DNA of 8,166 bases from an uncultured Candidatus Melainabacteria bacterium (GCA_934728585.1 CAKVDZ010000020.1:1-8166), one strand, 5' to 3'. Counted from the stretch's first letter, positions 1-5,624 are shown. A program made the numbers and translations. The notes: generated by a model from the letters alone, not told the origin.

Positions 1-18
1 CGTACCCGAATAATCCAA
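1..18 (+). repeat. Right end of a truncated 128-bp-type intergenic element
   Basis: These 18 bases, CGTACCCGAATAATCCAA, are identical to 4676-4693, the right end of the complete element downstream of the ferritin gene. The rest of this copy lies outside the window. The identity stops where the conserved end AATAATCCAA of the other copies stops, which supports a real boundary here. Confidence 0.7.
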
Positions 19-112
19 GAAGCGCGAGCGAGCTGAGGGCGTAGCCTCTCGCACGGCGACGATGAGTCGGCGGAGAAAGGCGGAGTTCCCGTTAAACGCG
101 AGCGAGTAAGAA

Positions 113-240
113 GCGGATTTTGTGTAGGGCGCCGTGTGAGCGCAAGCGAACCCAGCCCGAAGTAGCACGGAGCGAATGAATGACAGTTTTGCGACAGCAA
201 AACGAAAAGAATGTTAGCGTAGTGTGAAGCAATAATCCAA
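113..240 (+). repeat. Complete 128-bp intergenic repeat element, copy 1
   Basis: The element starts GCGGATTTT (113-121) and ends AATAATCCAA (231-240). It is exactly as long as the copy at 4566-4693. The ends carry a short inverted repeat (GGATT near the left end, AATCC near the right). Inside are TGAGCGCAAGCGAA at 137-150 (matching TGAGCGCGAAGCGAA at 4583-4597 apart from one extra base), an inverted repeat CCGTG (132-136)/CACGG (166-170), and a hairpin GTTTTGC (186-192), loop GACA, GCAAAAC (197-203). It encodes no protein. It may be a non-autonomous mobile repeat or a structured-RNA repeat; the interior differs strongly from copy 2, so only the ends and a few inner words are clearly shared. 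Confidence 0.6.
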
Positions 241-243
241 GAC

Positions 244-254
244 GCGGATTTTCG
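244..254 (+). repeat. Left-end fragment of the same repeat family
   Basis: GCGGATTTTCG repeats the first 11 bases of the element at 4566. After this the sequence turns into ACTCACATCTCACAC words rather than element interior, so only the end is present. It lies 20 bases beyond the stop of the leftward gene ending at 274. With AATAATCC just before it, it could also form a small hairpin (AATCC at 234-238 with GGATT at 246-250). Confidence 0.45.
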
Positions 255-273
255 ACTCACATCTCACACTTCA

Positions 274-1509
274 TTATTTCGACAATCGTCTATAAATTTC
301 TTCAATTGCAATTTTTATATGTGCATAATTCAAACCGCCTTGCATATAAACCGCATAAGGAGGTCTGATTGGACCGTCGGCTGATAATTCAATTGTAGAA
401 CCCTCAATAAACGTACCGCCTGCCATAATTACATCATCAACATACCCTGGAATAAGCTCTGGAACTGGTGTAACATAGCCATTTACAGGAGAAAGCGATT
501 GAACTGTTTTGCAAAATTCAATCAATGGTTCTGGAGCGTTGAATGTAATAATTTGAATAATATCTGTTCTTGGGTCATCAAATCTAGGTGATGAGATAAA
601 TCCCATATCCTCAAACACTTTTGCAGCAAGGGTCATACCTTTTAAGACATCTGCTACAATTGACGGAGCCATAAAAAATCCTTGAAAAATCAATCTGTGT
701 TGATTTAGCATCGCACCTGATTCAGAGCCAACTCCAGGTGCTGTAAGCCTGATAGCAGAAGCTTCTACAAGTTCTTCCTTACCAACTATATAACCACCTG
801 TTTCAACAAGTCCGCCACCAGGGTTTTTAATTAATGAACCGCCCATAAGGTCAGCGCCAACTTCCAAAGGCTCTTTCTTTTCAGTAAATTCTCCATAACA
901 ATTATCTACAAAGCAAATGCAGTTTGGATTTTTTGATTTAACAATTTTACAAATTTTTTCGATTACATCAATTGTCAAAGATTTTCGCGTGTCATAACCG
1001 CGAGAACGTTGAATTGTAACCATTGTAACTGTATCATCAATTTTTTGTTCTAACGTTTCAAAATCGATATCATTACCGTTTATAAGCGGAATTTCATCGT
1101 ACAAAATGCCGTTTCCAATTAGTGAATTTTTCTTGCTTAATTCGCAACCTGTAAGCCCAATAACCTCACGCATTGTATCATACGGAGTACCTGCAACAGA
1201 AATTAATTTGTCACCAGCATGCAAATTTCCAAATAAAGCACATGCCAGAGTGTGTGTTCCAGTTGCAAAGTGGTTTCTAACAATCGCCTTTTCGCCATGA
1301 AAAACTTGTGCAAAAACTTTGTCTAAAACATCTCTGCCCAAATCATCATGCCCGTAGCCTGAAACAGTGTAAAAATGTTCAGGTGCAACCTTATTATCAA
1401 CAAAAGCTTTCAACACTTTTCGTTGGTTAAAATCTCTAATTTCATCAATAATTTTAAATTGTTTTTCAATAGCTTTTTCAGCTTGAGTAATTTTTTCGTG
1501 TGCGTCCAT
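274..1509 (-). CDS. Met-gamma-lyase-family PLP enzyme (aluminum resistance/YnbB type)
   Basis: The 411-residue product matches the family called methionine gamma-lyase family or aluminum resistance protein (COG4100, B. subtilis YnbB), a fold-type I PLP enzyme of about 410 residues, so it looks full length. The PLP lysine is probably K228 in GGSLIKNPGGG, with the cofactor-contacting aspartate D202 in VDNCYGEF. GTHTLACALFGNL at 84-96 would form the phosphate-binding part, and TIQRSRGY at 165-172 and the proline-rich IRPPYAVYMQGG at 381-392 are typical of the family. The physiological substrate is not established; a C-S lyase role on methionine or a related amino acid is inferred from the fold. 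The ATG at 1507-1509 has no strong ribosome-binding site, but the N-terminal helix fits the family. The gene is divergent from the gene at 1583, with 73 bases between. It is a single transcription unit as far as visible. Confidence 0.88.
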   Translation of the reverse strand: MDAHEKITQAEKAIEKQFKIIDEIRDFNQRKVLKAFVDNKVAPEHFYTVSGYGHDDLGRDVLDKVFAQVFHGEKAIVRNHFATGTHTLACALFGNLHAGDKLISVAGTPYDTMREVIGLTGCELSKKNSLIGNGILYDEIPLINGNDIDFETLEQKIDDTVTMVTIQRSRGYDTRKSLTIDVIEKICKIVKSKNPNCICFVDNCYGEFTEKKEPLEVGADLMGGSLIKNPGGGLVETGGYIVGKEELVEASAIRLTAPGVGSESGAMLNQHRLIFQGFFMAPSIVADVLKGMTLAAKVFEDMGFISSPRFDDPRTDIIQIITFNAPEPLIEFCKTVQSLSPVNGYVTPVPELIPGYVDDVIMAGGTFIEGSTIELSADGPIRPPYAVYMQGGLNYAHIKIAIEEIYRRLSK

Positions 1510-1582
1510 AATTCAAGTTTAGCATAAATATAGGATAATAGAGGAATTTAAAAACACAAAATAAAGCGCTAAATTAGGTATT

Positions 1583-2293
1583 ATGAAAAAATTTATTTTA
1601 CTATTAGTTTCTGTTTTTTGCGTAAGTACGGTTTTTGCGCAAGGATATTTTGTACAATCGCCAGATAACCCAAATATAAAAATCAAAGACGAAAAAACCC
1701 TGTTTATACTTGATTTTTCAAACAGTATGAACGAGTATATCAATTCCAGAAAGAAAATTGATACAATGCTTGATACCATGCGAGAAATTTTGCCAAAAAT
1801 TAATCCGCAAAACGAAGTTGGTATGCGCGCTTATGGATATCGAGTAGGCTTTACACCTTATGATAGTTGCAAGGCCTCAAAGCTAATGGTACCTATCACA
1901 AAAGGCGGAAGCACAATGATTGCAAGACAATTAGAAAAAACTCGCGCTATCGGAATGACACCAATAACTTATTCACTAAAATTCGCTTTAAACAAGGATT
2001 TTAACGAATACATGGGACAAAAACACATAGTTTTATTGACCGACGGCGGAGAAAACTGTGACGAAAGTCCTTGTACATTTATTATGAAAAATTTAAAATT
2101 CCACCCTAATGTAAAAATAGACGTAATCGCGTATGATATAAAAAATCGCGACGATATTTCACAACTTGAATGTGTTGCACTTGTAACACGCGGAAGATTT
2201 TACACAGCAAATACTGCGTCAGAACTTGCAAACAGCCTTTCAAATTCATTAAATATAAAAAAAGAAGTCGATGCAAAAATAATTATGCCGTAA
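1583..2293 (+). CDS. Secreted von Willebrand factor A domain protein
   Basis: The 236-residue protein starts with a signal peptide (MKK, a hydrophobic run to about residue 18, and a likely cut after V-F-A at 19), so it is exported. The rest is one VWA domain of about 195 residues. The metal-ion-dependent adhesion site is intact: D44-x-S46-x-S48 in LDFSNSM, T126 in GMTPI, and D154 in LLTDGGENC. The cysteines C159 and C164 (ENCDESPC) resemble the DGxExCxxDPC signature of periplasmic VWA proteins and probably form a disulfide. There is no transmembrane anchor, lipobox or second domain, so it would be a soluble periplasmic or secreted metal-dependent binding protein; the partner is unknown. The ribosome-binding site is weak (AGG four bases before the ATG). 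Its last 11 bases overlap the convergent mtaB gene. The neighbours give no clue to its role. Confidence 0.85.
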   Translation: MKKFILLLVSVFCVSTVFAQGYFVQSPDNPNIKIKDEKTLFILDFSNSMNEYINSRKKIDTMLDTMREILPKINPQNEVGMRAYGYRVGFTPYDSCKASKLMVPITKGGSTMIARQLEKTRAIGMTPITYSLKFALNKDFNEYMGQKHIVLLTDGGENCDESPCTFIMKNLKFHPNVKIDVIAYDIKNRDDISQLECVALVTRGRFYTANTASELANSLSNSLNIKKEVDAKIIMP

Positions 2294-3569
2294 CTATTTC
2301 ACCGTATGCTTTACCGTCTTTGATGTCTGTAATTTTCACATTTTGAAGCGTGTTTATAAGTTTTTTGTCATCTGCATTTAGATAGACTGTTATATAGTTT
2401 TCACTCATAGCTTTCAACATGCCTGTCTTTTTATCAGGACGTTTTTCAATGATACAAGAATGTGTTGTACCAATATTTTTTTGTAAAAATTCTGCTGTTT
2501 TTTGTCTAGAAATTGCTTTTATCGCATTTGCGCGTTCTTCCTTAACCTTATCAGGTAAGTGTCCCTCCATTTTTTCGGCTTGAGTGCCCTTTCTAATTGA
2601 ATAAGGGAATGTATGAATTGCGGTTAAACCAGATTTTTTAAGATTTTCCAAAGTGGTTTCAAAATCCTCCTCTGTTTCACCAACAAAACCAGCAATAACA
2701 TCGCTTCCGATAAATGGCAAATCAAACATTTTGTTAATTTTATCAATTTGCACTAAATAATCTTCAACTTTATAATGACGGTTCATTCGTTCCAATGTTC
2801 GATTACAAGCCGATTGCAAAGAAAGATGGAAATGTGGACAGAATTGGTTTGATTTTGCCAAAAATTCTAACAACTCATCTGTAATTTCATTTGGATACAA
2901 AGAACCTAAACGATATCTAATATTCGTATTTGCCTCAATATCAACAAGCAAATCAAGAAGTGTTTCGTCCCACTCTTTGCCCCATTGTCCGATATGAATT
3001 CCAGTAAAAATAACCTCTTTAAACTCATGAGCCTCGAATAATTTTATTTGGTCAATAATAAAATTTTTATTCGCTGAACGAGATTTTCCGCGTGCAAAAG
3101 GTATAATACAGTACGCACAACGGTTATCACAACCATCTTGAATTTTTAAACTTGCGCGGGTTTTTGTTGTATCAATCAAAACGGCCTCGTGAAAATCAGA
3201 TAAATTCATAATATCTGCAACTTCGCAAGTAATATTATTTTGCAAAAATTCAACAATATTCAATTTATCATCATTACCCAAAACATAGTCTATAAACTCG
3301 TTTTCAAGCAATTTTTCTCGCTCAATTTGCGCAACACAACCTGTAATAAGTGTTTTAACATTTTTATTTTCGTGTTTTGCATGGCGTAACAAATAAAGTG
3401 CTTCATCATCAGATTTGTGAGTTACAGAGCAAGAATTTAATATATAAATATCCGCATCAGAAACCTCTGAAACCTTTTTATAACCAGCATTTATAAGTTT
3501 TTCTTCTATAATCGCACCCTCAAATTGGTTTGATTTACAGCCCATTGATTTTATTAAAAATTTTTCCAT
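2283..3569 (-). CDS. mtaB: tRNA t6A37 methylthiotransferase MtaB
   Basis: This radical-SAM enzyme adds a methylthio group to N6-threonylcarbamoyladenosine at position 37 of tRNAs reading ANN codons, giving ms2t6A. The 428 residues show the three-part family layout. The N-terminal UPF0004 domain holds the auxiliary 4Fe-4S cluster cysteines C11 (MGCKSNQFE), C47 (LNSCSVTHKSD) and C78 (ITGCVAQ). The radical-SAM domain has the CxxxCxxC cluster C147, C151, C154 (CDNRCAYC, then IIPFARG). A C-terminal TRAM RNA-binding domain covers about 365-428. The NSCSVTHKSD and RGKSRS motifs fit MtaB better than MiaB or RimO. Length and all cluster cysteines are normal. The ATG at 3567-3569 starts the family's usual first strand, yet no ribosome-binding site precedes it and a TATAAT lies only six bases upstream, so the mRNA may be leaderless. 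Confidence 0.93.
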   Translation of the reverse strand: MEKFLIKSMGCKSNQFEGAIIEEKLINAGYKKVSEVSDADIYILNSCSVTHKSDDEALYLLRHAKHENKNVKTLITGCVAQIEREKLLENEFIDYVLGNDDKLNIVEFLQNNITCEVADIMNLSDFHEAVLIDTTKTRASLKIQDGCDNRCAYCIIPFARGKSRSANKNFIIDQIKLFEAHEFKEVIFTGIHIGQWGKEWDETLLDLLVDIEANTNIRYRLGSLYPNEITDELLEFLAKSNQFCPHFHLSLQSACNRTLERMNRHYKVEDYLVQIDKINKMFDLPFIGSDVIAGFVGETEEDFETTLENLKKSGLTAIHTFPYSIRKGTQAEKMEGHLPDKVKEERANAIKAISRQKTAEFLQKNIGTTHSCIIEKRPDKKTGMLKAMSENYITVYLNADDKKLINTLQNVKITDIKDGKAYGEIVTA

Positions 3570-3575
3570 AATTTA

Positions 3576-3604
3576 ATTATATCTAAAATAAGTTGAAATA
3601 AAAA
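3576..3604 (-). promoter_or_regulatory. Candidate mtaB promoter, possibly giving a leaderless mRNA
   Basis: On the minus strand TATAAT (3576-3581) ends six bases before the mtaB ATG. A poor -35 (TTTTTA, 3599-3604) stands 17 bases upstream. Transcription from this -10 would start at or within a base or two of the A of the ATG. The region is very AT-rich, so a chance TATAAT is possible. Confidence 0.35.
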
Positions 3605-3619
3605 ATTTTATGTTATAAT
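3593..3619 (+). promoter_or_regulatory. Promoter of the perR-ferritin operon
   Basis: An extended -10, TGTTATAAT (3611-3619), is preceded by TTGAAA (3593-3598) at a short 15-base spacing. The TGn extension can compensate for the short spacer. The start of transcription would fall near 3625-3627, inside the palindrome at 3620-3638, and would give a leader of about 25 bases. Confidence 0.65.
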
Positions 3620-3638
3620 ATTGATAACAGTTATCAAT
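3620..3638. promoter_or_regulatory. Fur/PerR-type operator (19-bp perfect palindrome)
   Basis: ATTGATAACAGTTATCAAT is a perfect palindrome around a central A. Its core TGATAAC-A-GTTATCA follows the 7-1-7 layout of Fur-family boxes (consensus TGATAATnATTATCA), differing by one base per half. It sits directly downstream of the -10 and covers the predicted transcription start, so a bound regulator would block transcription. The next gene encodes a Fur-family regulator, so autoregulation is the simplest reading. Confidence 0.75.
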
Positions 3639-3650
3639 TTTTGGAGAAAT

Positions 3651-4043
3651 ATGAATTATTCTGTACAAAACGAAATAATTTTAAAAACGCTAAAAGATAA
3701 TGCTGTTCACCCAACAGCAGAAACTTTGTGCAAAATAATTCGCGAAGAAAACCAAAAAATTGGTGTTGCAACTGTTTATAGAAATTTAAACAAACTTGCT
3801 GACAAAGGCATTATCAAGCGAATTGACGGACTCGAATCAGCAACACACTTTGACCACAATACAACTGAACATTATCACGTTATTTGCGATAAGTGCAAAA
3901 AAGTTTTTGACGTTTTTGAAAATATTTCACCTGAAATTATTGCAAAAGCAGAAATTGAAACAGGTTACAAGATTACAAGTTATGATATTCTTTTGCACGG
4001 AATATGTAAAGAATGTCAGGAGAAAGAAAATACAAATCAGTAA
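3651..4043 (+). CDS. PerR-like Fur-family transcriptional regulator
   Basis: The 130-residue protein is a Fur-family repressor with an N-terminal winged helix (recognition region VATVYRNLNKLADKG, 39-53) and a C-terminal dimerisation domain. The structural zinc site is complete: C79xxC82 and C119xxC122. The regulatory metal ligands align with B. subtilis PerR as H20 (HPTAET), D68, H74, H76 and D87 (KKVFD). Aspartate rather than glutamate at the last position is a PerR trait, linked to peroxide sensing by iron-catalysed histidine oxidation. The N-terminus lacks roughly the first 17 residues of B. subtilis PerR, which is common in short clostridial-type members. I chose the ATG at 3651 because GGAG stands four bases before it; an in-frame TTG at 3621 lies inside the operator. 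The ferritin gene follows after 13 bases in the same operon. Fur or Zur identity remains possible. Confidence 0.85.
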   Translation: MNYSVQNEIILKTLKDNAVHPTAETLCKIIREENQKIGVATVYRNLNKLADKGIIKRIDGLESATHFDHNTTEHYHVICDKCKKVFDVFENISPEIIAKAEIETGYKITSYDILLHGICKECQEKENTNQ

Positions 4044-4056
4044 AAGGAAGTGAAAA

Positions 4057-4566
4057 ATGATTAACGAAAAAATGAAAAATGCGTTCAACGACCAAATCAA
4101 CAAAGAATTATATTCTGAATATCTTTATTTGGCGATGAAATCTAAATTTGCAGAAATGAATTTGCAAGGTTTTGTAAATTGGTTTGATGTACAAGTTCAA
4201 GAAGAACATGCTCACGCTATGGGTATGTACAACTACTTGCTAGAACGCGGTGGCGAAGTTGAATTATTGGCTATCGACAAACCAGAATTAAAAGGTTCAA
4301 CTCCATTAGAAATTTTTGAACAAGTTTTAGAACACGAAGAATATGTAACATCTAGAATTAACGCACTTATGGACGTTGCTGAAGAAGTTAAAGACAGAGC
4401 AGCATTATCATTCTTGGATTGGTATTTAAAAGAACAAGTTGAAGAAGAATCAAATGTTGGCGGTGTTTTGGCAACATTAAAACTTATCGGTGAAGACAAA
4501 AAAGCATTGTTAATGCTAGATAAAGACTTAGCTACAAGAACATTTGTTGCTCCAGTTATTGGATAG
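4057..4566 (+). CDS. ftnA: Non-heme bacterial ferritin (FtnA type)
   Basis: Ferritin forms a 24-subunit cytoplasmic shell that oxidises Fe(II) and stores it as a ferric mineral, removing a reactant for peroxide damage. The 169-residue protein keeps the ferroxidase ligands at the same positions as E. coli FtnA: E17, E50, H53, E94, Q127 and E130, with Y24 nearby. The motifs NKELYSEYLYLAM (15-27) and EEHAHAMGMYNYL (49-61) are diagnostic. There is no heme-ligand methionine arrangement of a bacterioferritin. A good ribosome-binding site (AAGGAAG, 4044-4050) lies six bases before the ATG. It is the second gene of the operon started by the PerR-like regulator and is likely derepressed when that regulator is oxidised or loses metal. 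Its TAG stop shares the final G with the first base of the repeat element at 4566. Confidence 0.95.
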   Translation: MINEKMKNAFNDQINKELYSEYLYLAMKSKFAEMNLQGFVNWFDVQVQEEHAHAMGMYNYLLERGGEVELLAIDKPELKGSTPLEIFEQVLEHEEYVTSRINALMDVAEEVKDRAALSFLDWYLKEQVEEESNVGGVLATLKLIGEDKKALLMLDKDLATRTFVAPVIG

Positions 4567-4693
4567 CGGATTTTCGGTAGAGTGAGCGCGAAGCGAAACT
4601 TGTCTAAGCAAATAGCCTTGCTTGAGCGCGAATTTGAGTGAAACGAAAATGAAAAGCGAAAGTGCAAAGGCTATGCGTACCCGAATAATCCAA
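4566..4693 (+). repeat. Complete 128-bp intergenic repeat element, copy 2
   Basis: The element begins GCGGATTTTCGG (4566-4577) and ends CCGAATAATCCAA (4681-4693). Its ends form an imperfect terminal inverted repeat, GGATTTTCGG against CCGAATAATCC. A second, nested inverted repeat lies inside: ATAGCCTTGC (4612-4621) with GCAAAGGCTAT (4664-4674). The middle is rich in GAGCG/AGCGAA words and is less AT-rich than the genes on either side. No protein is encoded. The length equals that of copy 1 (113-240). Immediately after the ferritin stop, the nested inverted repeats could fold in the operon's RNA and act as a 3' end structure, but there is no following T-tract, so it is not a standard intrinsic terminator. 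Confidence 0.65.
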
Positions 4694-4711
4694 CACAGTG
4701 AGTCATGATTG

Positions 4712-4726
4712 GTGAATTGTGAGTAG
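4712..4726 (+). repeat. 15-base direct repeat, intergenic copy
   Basis: GTGAATTGTGAGTAG here is identical to 5501-5515, which lies inside the pseudopilin leader coding sequence. The flanks also share GTGAGT words. It belongs to a loose family of GTGAGT/GTGAATT strings that also appears in reverse orientation at about 255-270 (ACTCACATCTCACAC). Confidence 0.6.
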
Positions 4727-4738
4727 ATTTTTAGGCTA

Positions 4739-4800
4739 TAAGACAATAAGTCAAATTATATTAAAAAAGTTATTTTAACATAAATCGACTTATTGTCTTA
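4739..4800. terminator. Large inverted repeat between convergent genes, possible bidirectional terminator
   Basis: TAAGACAATAAGTC (4739-4752) is the exact reverse complement of GACTTATTGTCTTA (4787-4800), with a 34-base AT-rich loop that contains a small GTT-ATTTT-AAC dyad. Seven more bases, CTATAAG (4736-4742) and CTTATAG (4813-4819), give an alternative outer pairing. It lies between the ferritin gene and the leftward pseudopilin gene, where termination from both sides would be expected. The stem is AT-rich and lacks a clean T-tract, so termination is a guess from position. Confidence 0.45.
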
Positions 4801-4820
4801 AACGCTTACTAACTTATAGA

Positions 4821-5624
4821 CTATTTACATGACGTTTTTGTATCCCAGTCTAATTCATCAGGACATTTTAAATAATCCATATTACCGTTTTTAATAACCC
4901 ATTCCGTAGCGCCATAAACACCAAAATTCTCATCTGAAAAGTCTAGTCCCCTCAAGTCTTCATTATTTTCTTGATTACCTAAATTTGGGAATAAACCATC
5001 TTTATATATTGCAAACACAAAGATATCCTTTCCAATTTCATTTTTACCTTTTGGTCCATCAATATCAACAAATAATATTGCAATTGTATTAGGACCATTA
5101 ATAATGGAGGTAGAATAACTGGTAAATACTTCTCCAATCACAAAACTTGTTCCATCTGCTAATATATAACTTAAACCACCAGCAACATCATCAGAAAAAC
5201 AACCTGCACCATCCTCACAAGTTTTTGAAATTTTCATAAATTCGGCAAAACGTTCAGAAGCACGCTTTTGGCGATCTTCTTGCTCAGTATCATTAACAAC
5301 CCATTCTTCTATTGGTCCATAAACAGCCGTTGCACGACCGTATGCATCTTCTAGATTTGCATAAGCTTTTTTCAATCTTGCAACTTTTTCTCTATCGCCA
5401 GTTGATTGGTTTAAGTTTGGAATAGTCAACGCTGCAACTACACCAATAATACCCATTACAACAAGTGTTTCAGCAAGGGTAAAAGCAAGGGCTTTCGCAA
5501 GTGAATTGTGAGTAGTGAGTTGTAAATCAAAATTTTTATATTTACAGACCGTTTGCAAATTGCATAAGTCCCATTTTATTTTGTTAAAAATTTTATTTAT
5601 AAATTCTTTAAGCGCTATTCTCAT
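4821..5624 (-). CDS. Type II/IV pseudopilin-like protein with long prepilin leader
   Basis: The 267-residue protein has a class III (prepilin) signal: a 47-residue leader, then FTLAETLVVMGIIGVVAA from F48, with the conserved glutamate at +5 (E52) and a hydrophobic helix to about residue 68. The residue before the cut is alanine (A47) instead of the usual glycine. After the helix comes an amphipathic stretch and a soluble domain with cysteine pairs C136/C142 and C254/C266, probably disulfides. A DIDGPKGKNEIGKD segment (about 187-200) resembles the calcium-binding loop of GspG-like pseudopilins. It would be processed by a prepilin peptidase and join a type II secretion or type IV pilus-like fibre; no other machinery genes are here, which is usual for such scattered minor pilins. 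The ATG at 5622-5624 is supported by AAGGAA eight bases upstream and a good promoter. Part of the leader is encoded by a repeated sequence. Confidence 0.88.
   Translation of the reverse strand: MRIALKEFINKIFNKIKWDLCNLQTVCKYKNFDLQLTTHNSLAKALAFTLAETLVVMGIIGVVAALTIPNLNQSTGDREKVARLKKAYANLEDAYGRATAVYGPIEEWVVNDTEQEDRQKRASERFAEFMKISKTCEDGAGCFSDDVAGGLSYILADGTSFVIGEVFTSYSTSIINGPNTIAILFVDIDGPKGKNEIGKDIFVFAIYKDGLFPNLGNQENNEDLRGLDFSDENFGVYGATEWVIKNGNMDYLKCPDELDWDTKTSCK
5501..5515 (+). repeat. 15-base direct repeat, copy inside the pilin leader
   Basis: This is the second copy of GTGAATTGTGAGTAG. On the coding (minus) strand it reads through TTHNSL at residues 37-42 of the pseudopilin leader, just before the cleavage site at 47/48. 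Because the leader is removed, sequence of this kind could be tolerated there. Confidence 0.6.

Larger units (their letters stand above)
1..273. other. Gene-free, GC-richer repeat patchwork
   Basis: This stretch holds no credible gene. It is visibly richer in G and C than the genes around it and is full of short purine-rich words such as GCGAGCGAG, GAGCGCAAGCGAA and GAGCGAATGAATGA. It contains the right end of one repeat element (1-18), a 94-base GC-rich spacer (19-112) with small inverted repeats such as GAGG/CCTC around 36-49, one complete 128-bp element (113-240), and the left end of another (244-254). A short tail with ACTCAC/CTCACAC words leads to the stop codon of the gene ending at 274. 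The spacer may be a diverged element, but I cannot align it well enough to say so. Confidence 0.7.

Noticed and set aside
62..109. 15-codon open frame starting MSRRRKAEF in the repeat patchwork
   Set aside because: It is too short, has no ribosome-binding site, and lies in repeat-like DNA.
1..273. CRISPR array or integron attC sites
   Set aside because: The repeats are not evenly spaced with unique spacers, and there are no GTTRRRY/RYYYAAC core-site pairs, cas genes or integrase.
1106..1300. Plus-strand open frame of 64 codons
   Set aside because: It is antisense inside the Met-gamma-lyase-family gene, with no signals of its own.
1510..1582. Divergent promoters for the genes at 274-1509 and 1583-2293
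   Set aside because: TATTAT/GATAAT-like -10 words are present, but no -35 at acceptable spacing stands out from the AT-rich background on either strand.
1519..1779. Minus-strand open frame with hydrophobic segments opposite the VWA gene
   Set aside because: It is antisense to the signal peptide and VWA coding sequence, and its hydrophobicity comes from the AT-rich complement.
3621..3650. TTG start giving ten extra residues on the PerR-like regulator
   Set aside because: The TTG is inside the operator palindrome and has no ribosome-binding site; the ATG at 3651 has GGAG four bases upstream and the family homology begins there.
3796..4053. Plus-strand open frame of 85 codons overlapping the regulator
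   Set aside because: It is out of frame within the PerR-like gene and has no homology or start signal.
4233..4667. Minus-strand open frame of 144 codons opposite ferritin
   Set aside because: It is the serine-rich shadow of the well-supported ferritin gene.
4566..4693. Standard intrinsic terminator of the ferritin operon
   Set aside because: The inverted repeats are long-range and not followed by a T-tract, so I call it a repeat element rather than a terminator.
4528..4746. Minus-strand open frame of 72 codons across the repeat element
   Set aside because: It runs through the ferritin 3' end and the noncoding element, has no ribosome-binding site, and shows no family features.
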